Below are positions 61,616 to 64,000 of a stretch of 64,000 bases of DNA, piece by piece (position 1 is the first letter of the stretch; every line of letters begins with the position of its first letter). The stretch covers positions 248,001 through 312,000 of the forward strand of contig NZ_JAGJEC010000002.1 in the NCBI RefSeq assembly GCF_018100785.1. Reading direction: 5' to 3'. Under the pieces are notes generated by a model. It was not told where the DNA came from, searched no databases, and saw only the letters and a list, made by a program, of their open reading frames with translations. The DNA comes from Maribacter sp. MMG018. GTDB taxonomy: Bacteria > Bacteroidota > Bacteroidia > Flavobacteriales > Flavobacteriaceae. Made by a program: the position numbers and the translations under genes.

Positions 61616-62842
61616 ATGAGACTAGCAATTGTAACGGCATACCCACCAAGTAAAGTAACGCTAACAGAGTATGGCTATCATTTGGTAAAGCATTTTAGGC
61701 TACAAAAGGAAGTAACGGAGATTATTTTGATTACCGATAGAACCGAAGGAGCTAAAGATGTTGATTTTGAAGAAGATGGGTGTAAGGTTACGGTGAAAGA
61801 ATGTTGGGCTTTTAATAATTATACGAACCTTATAAAAATAAATAAGGTAATCTCGGACACAAAACCCGATGCTGTATTCTTTAATCTTCAATTTTTAAAA
61901 TTCGGAGATAAAAAAATACCTGCGGCCCTTGGTTTAATGTTACCTTTTATTTGCAAATTAAAAGGTATACCTACCATTTCGTTATTGCATAATATTCTAG
62001 AGCAGGTAGACTTGGAAAATGCAGGCTTTACCTCTAATAAGGTATTGCAAAAGGCCTATAATTTTATAGGAAGTACATTGACCAAATTTGTTTTGGCTTC
62101 AGATATTGTGGCGGTTACGATCAGTAAATACAAGGGGATTCTTGAGAAAAAATACAAGTCTAAAAATGTCGCTTTGGTACCTCATGGTGCTTTTGAAATA
62201 CCGCCAGAGCCCAATTATGAACTAAAAAAAGGTCCGAAACAGGTAATGGCATTTGGTAAGTTCGGCACTTATAAAAAGGTGGAAATTATGATCGAGGCGG
62301 TTGAGTTGATAAGGCAGCGCACCAATGAGGATATTGAAATTGTAATAGCCGGTACCGACAGCCCCAATACCCCGGGGTATTTAGATACCATGAAAAAGAA
62401 ATATGCCCATGTAGGTCAATTACGTTTTACAGGGTATGTTGCAGAGGAGGATGTTCCGGTAATTTTTGGGGATAGTACCGTGGTGGTATTCCCGTATACC
62501 TCTACAACTGGTAGTTCTGGTGTATTGCACCAGGCGGGCAGCTATGGTAAGGCCGTTGCCTTGCCCGATATGGGTGACCTTGGTATTTTGGTAAAGGAAG
62601 AAGGCTACAGGGGAGAATTTTTTGAGCCGGAAAATACAGCATCTTTGGCAGATGCTATTGAGAATATATTAATGAACGATGCTTATAGGGTGCAGCTGGG
62701 CAGAACCAATTACAAAGCAGCATGTTCACTGCCCATGTCAGATATTACCCAAATGTATGTGGATTATTTTAGGGCGCTACAAATGACAAAATCGCCAGGA
62801 TTTAATATAGATATTGTCAAAAAAGAAAAAGAACTGGTCTAG
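61616..62842 (+). CDS. GT4-family glycosyltransferase
   Basis: 408 aa cytoplasmic GT-B glycosyltransferase. Start RLAIVTAYPPSKVTLTEYG, N-terminal Rossmann domain, hinge around SKYKGILEKKYKSKNVALVPHGAFE, then the donor-binding domain VMAFGKFGTYKKVEIMIEA, IVIAGTDSPNTPGYLD, FTGYVAEEDVPVIFGDSTVVVFPYTST..GSSGVLHQA and GEFFEPENTASLADAIENIL. The E-like catalytic region SSGVLHQAGSYGKAV is typical of the family. Donor sugar unknown. 235 bases follow the flippase gene; that gap contains a weak TCATCTACGG copy (61509-61518) of the shared motif. Confidence 0.92.
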   Translation: MRLAIVTAYPPSKVTLTEYGYHLVKHFRLQKEVTEIILITDRTEGAKDVDFEEDGCKVTVKECWAFNNYTNLIKINKVISDTKPDAVFFNLQFLKFGDKKIPAALGLMLPFICKLKGIPTISLLHNILEQVDLENAGFTSNKVLQKAYNFIGSTLTKFVLASDIVAVTISKYKGILEKKYKSKNVALVPHGAFEIPPEPNYELKKGPKQVMAFGKFGTYKKVEIMIEAVELIRQRTNEDIEIVIAGTDSPNTPGYLDTMKKKYAHVGQLRFTGYVAEEDVPVIFGDSTVVVFPYTSTTGSSGVLHQAGSYGKAVALPDMGDLGILVKEEGYRGEFFEPENTASLADAIENILMNDAYRVQLGRTNYKAACSLPMSDITQMYVDYFRALQMTKSPGFNIDIVKKEKELV

Positions 62843-62866
62843 AAAGTATTAATTGGTGGTGTTATT

Positions 62867-62903
62867 AGAAAAGGGGGTAGTATGTTTTACTATCCTCTTT
62901 TCT
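62867..62903 (+). terminator. Hairpin terminator after GT4 gene
   Basis: AGAAAAGGGGGTAGTA (62867-62882) and TACTATCCTCTTTTCT (62888-62903) pair in a 16-bp stem with two G-T pairs and a 5-base loop. It starts 25 bases after the GT4 stop and separates it from the receiver-GT2 gene. Confidence 0.7.
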
Positions 62904-63028
62904 GATTGTAAATCAAATAGTTGCGAATATGATAATTTATGTGTGATTCTATCGAATAAGTCCTTCTTCTTACAATATATAGAAATATTCACGTTATGTG
63001 TAGGTTAATTCTTACTTAAATTTGAAAC

Positions 63029-64000
63029 ATGAAAATTCTAGCCATTGATGACCAACAGTTGATACTCTTATCTGTTGAAAAACGACTCAAAGAATTAGGG
63101 TATACTGTGATGACCGCCGAAACAGGTCAGAAGGGTATGGAATTATTCGATTCGTTTAATCCAGATCTTGTTCTTGTAGATATAAATATGACGGATATGT
63201 CCGGCTTAGAGGTGGTAAGGTACATAAAGTCAGAAGGAAAAAACAAGGTACAGGTAATGGTGATGTCCGGCAATACCGAAGAAAATATAATTATAGACGG
63301 CTTTACCTTGGGTATCGACGATTATATGAAGAAGCCAGTTAGTTTAGATGAAATGGCGGCCCGTATAAAAAGACTTATCGGAGTGCCAAAGGCTAATAAC
63401 AATGTAGAAACGGCGCCAGGTGCCAGAATGTTACAAAAGAACTGTGTAGGGGTTGTTATTCCGTGTTACAACGAAGAAGAACGTTTACTAAGTCTCCAGT
63501 TTAAGGATTTTGCCCATAAAAATCTCGGATATCACCTCTGTTTTGTAAATGATGGTAGTACCGATAATACCTTAGAGGTATTAAAGAAACTACAAGACGG
63601 AAGTGAAAGTAATATCAGTATTTATGACTGTGCCAAAAATGGAGGTAAGGCAGAGGCCGTACGCCAAGGAATGCTATTCTTGGAAAAAGATCCACAATTA
63701 GATTATATAGGTTTCTTGGATGCTGACCTATCTACCGATTTTAGGGATTTTGATGATTTGGTAGAAACATTGGACCAATCAAGTTTTAAAATTGTTAGTG
63801 GGTCTAGAATGAGTAGGATGGGGGCTAATATTACAAAAGAATCTGCCCGTAAGATCATTAGCATGACCATTAATCTTATTATTAGAACCATTTTAAGAAT
63901 GCCTTTTAACGATACACAGTGCGGGGCCAAAGTAATGGACCGTTCCGTTGTTCCCCTACTTTTTAGTAAACCCTTTATTACCAAATGGTTGTTCGATGTA
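63029..64000 (+). CDS. Receiver-GT2 glycosyltransferase fusion, 3' end outside window
   Basis: 324 codons are visible and the frame is open at the window edge, so the gene continues. Residues 1-115 are a receiver domain: IDDQQ at the N-terminus, phospho-acceptor Asp51 in LVDINMTDMSG, VMVMSGN and the conserved lysine of YMKKPVS near 102. After a 20-residue linker (about 118-137) comes a polyprenol-phosphate-type family 2 glycosyltransferase: VVIPCYNEEERL (142-153), VNDGSTDNT (173-181), KNGGKAEAVRQGM, the metal-binding FLDADLSTDF (229-238), VSGSRM and QCGAKVM. The fusion means sugar transfer is probably switched by phosphorylation. Not adjacent to any kinase gene in the window. Confidence 0.88.
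   Translation, partial: MKILAIDDQQLILLSVEKRLKELGYTVMTAETGQKGMELFDSFNPDLVLVDINMTDMSGLEVVRYIKSEGKNKVQVMVMSGNTEENIIIDGFTLGIDDYMKKPVSLDEMAARIKRLIGVPKANNNVETAPGARMLQKNCVGVVIPCYNEEERLLSLQFKDFAHKNLGYHLCFVNDGSTDNTLEVLKKLQDGSESNISIYDCAKNGGKAEAVRQGMLFLEKDPQLDYIGFLDADLSTDFRDFDDLVETLDQSSFKIVSGSRMSRMGANITKESARKIISMTINLIIRTILRMPFNDTQCGAKVMDRSVVPLLFSKPFITKWLFDV

Noticed and set aside
57860-62842. Assignment as a complete Pel polysaccharide locus
   Set aside because: TPR/barrel, flippase and GT4 recall PelB, PelG and PelF, but no PelA, PelC, PelD or PelE genes are visible and the GT2-receiver fusion is not part of Pel.

Overview
The window looks like the chromosome of a marine member of the Bacteroidota, most likely Flavobacteriaceae (Zobellia/Maribacter-like; genus not proven). 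The evidence is family content: a type IX secretion (T9SS) style adhesin with PorP/SprF and PorE-like partners, a SusC/SusD polysaccharide utilisation locus (PUL), a hybrid two-component regulator, TPR or propeller proteins with LuxR-type tails, and surface lipoproteins. Base composition is AT-rich except for a GC-rich block near 4975-8200. No rRNA, tRNA, CRISPR array or complete mobile element was seen.

Layout. 3-1415: 3' part of a TPR/membrane/HTH regulator cut by the window edge. 1939-8200: T9SS surface module, with a large repeat adhesin (eight 168-bp units), a PorP/SprF outer-membrane protein and a PorE-like OmpA protein. 8451-25397: PUL with a propeller/Y_Y_Y/LuxR regulator, SusC, SusD, a double-LamG lipoprotein, two tandem GH144-like lipoproteins, an esterase, a GH3 beta-glucosidase and a sulfatase. 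The GH144-like pair plus GH3 suggests a beta-1,2-glucan-type substrate. A 1506-aa hybrid sensor with an extra 7TM block reads toward it from the opposite strand (25669-30189).

30534-43416: a complete [NiFe]-hydrogenase locus. On the minus strand the order is small subunit, large subunit, maturation protease, two small unknown proteins, a TPR protein, hypA-B-F-C-D-E and an NHL-repeat protein. A nickel-transporter-like gene converges on its far end. The structural subunits match group 2a (Huc-type) enzymes: no Tat signal, and CSGN in place of the usual proximal-cluster cysteine pair. This predicts a cytoplasm-facing aerobic H2-scavenging enzyme.

44024-48607: uronate catabolism (SDR-type fructuronate reductase and mannonate dehydratase) followed by a propeller/cytochrome c lipoprotein.

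48785-55400: an apparent operon joining two putative haem/NO sensors, H-NOX and a FIST (NosP-type) protein, with two histidine kinases whose H-boxes are nearly identical, an HPt protein and a LytTR response regulator. A receiver-only protein precedes it. A second sensor kinase/receiver pair lies on the other strand (55510-57710). 57860-64000: exopolysaccharide-type genes, namely a TPR/outer-membrane barrel exporter, a flippase, a GT4 glycosyltransferase and a receiver-GT2 fusion cut by the window edge. A shared 13-base motif upstream of 48785 and upstream of 60142 suggests that the NO phosphorelay and the polysaccharide genes may be co-regulated. This combination is the most novel-looking system in the window.
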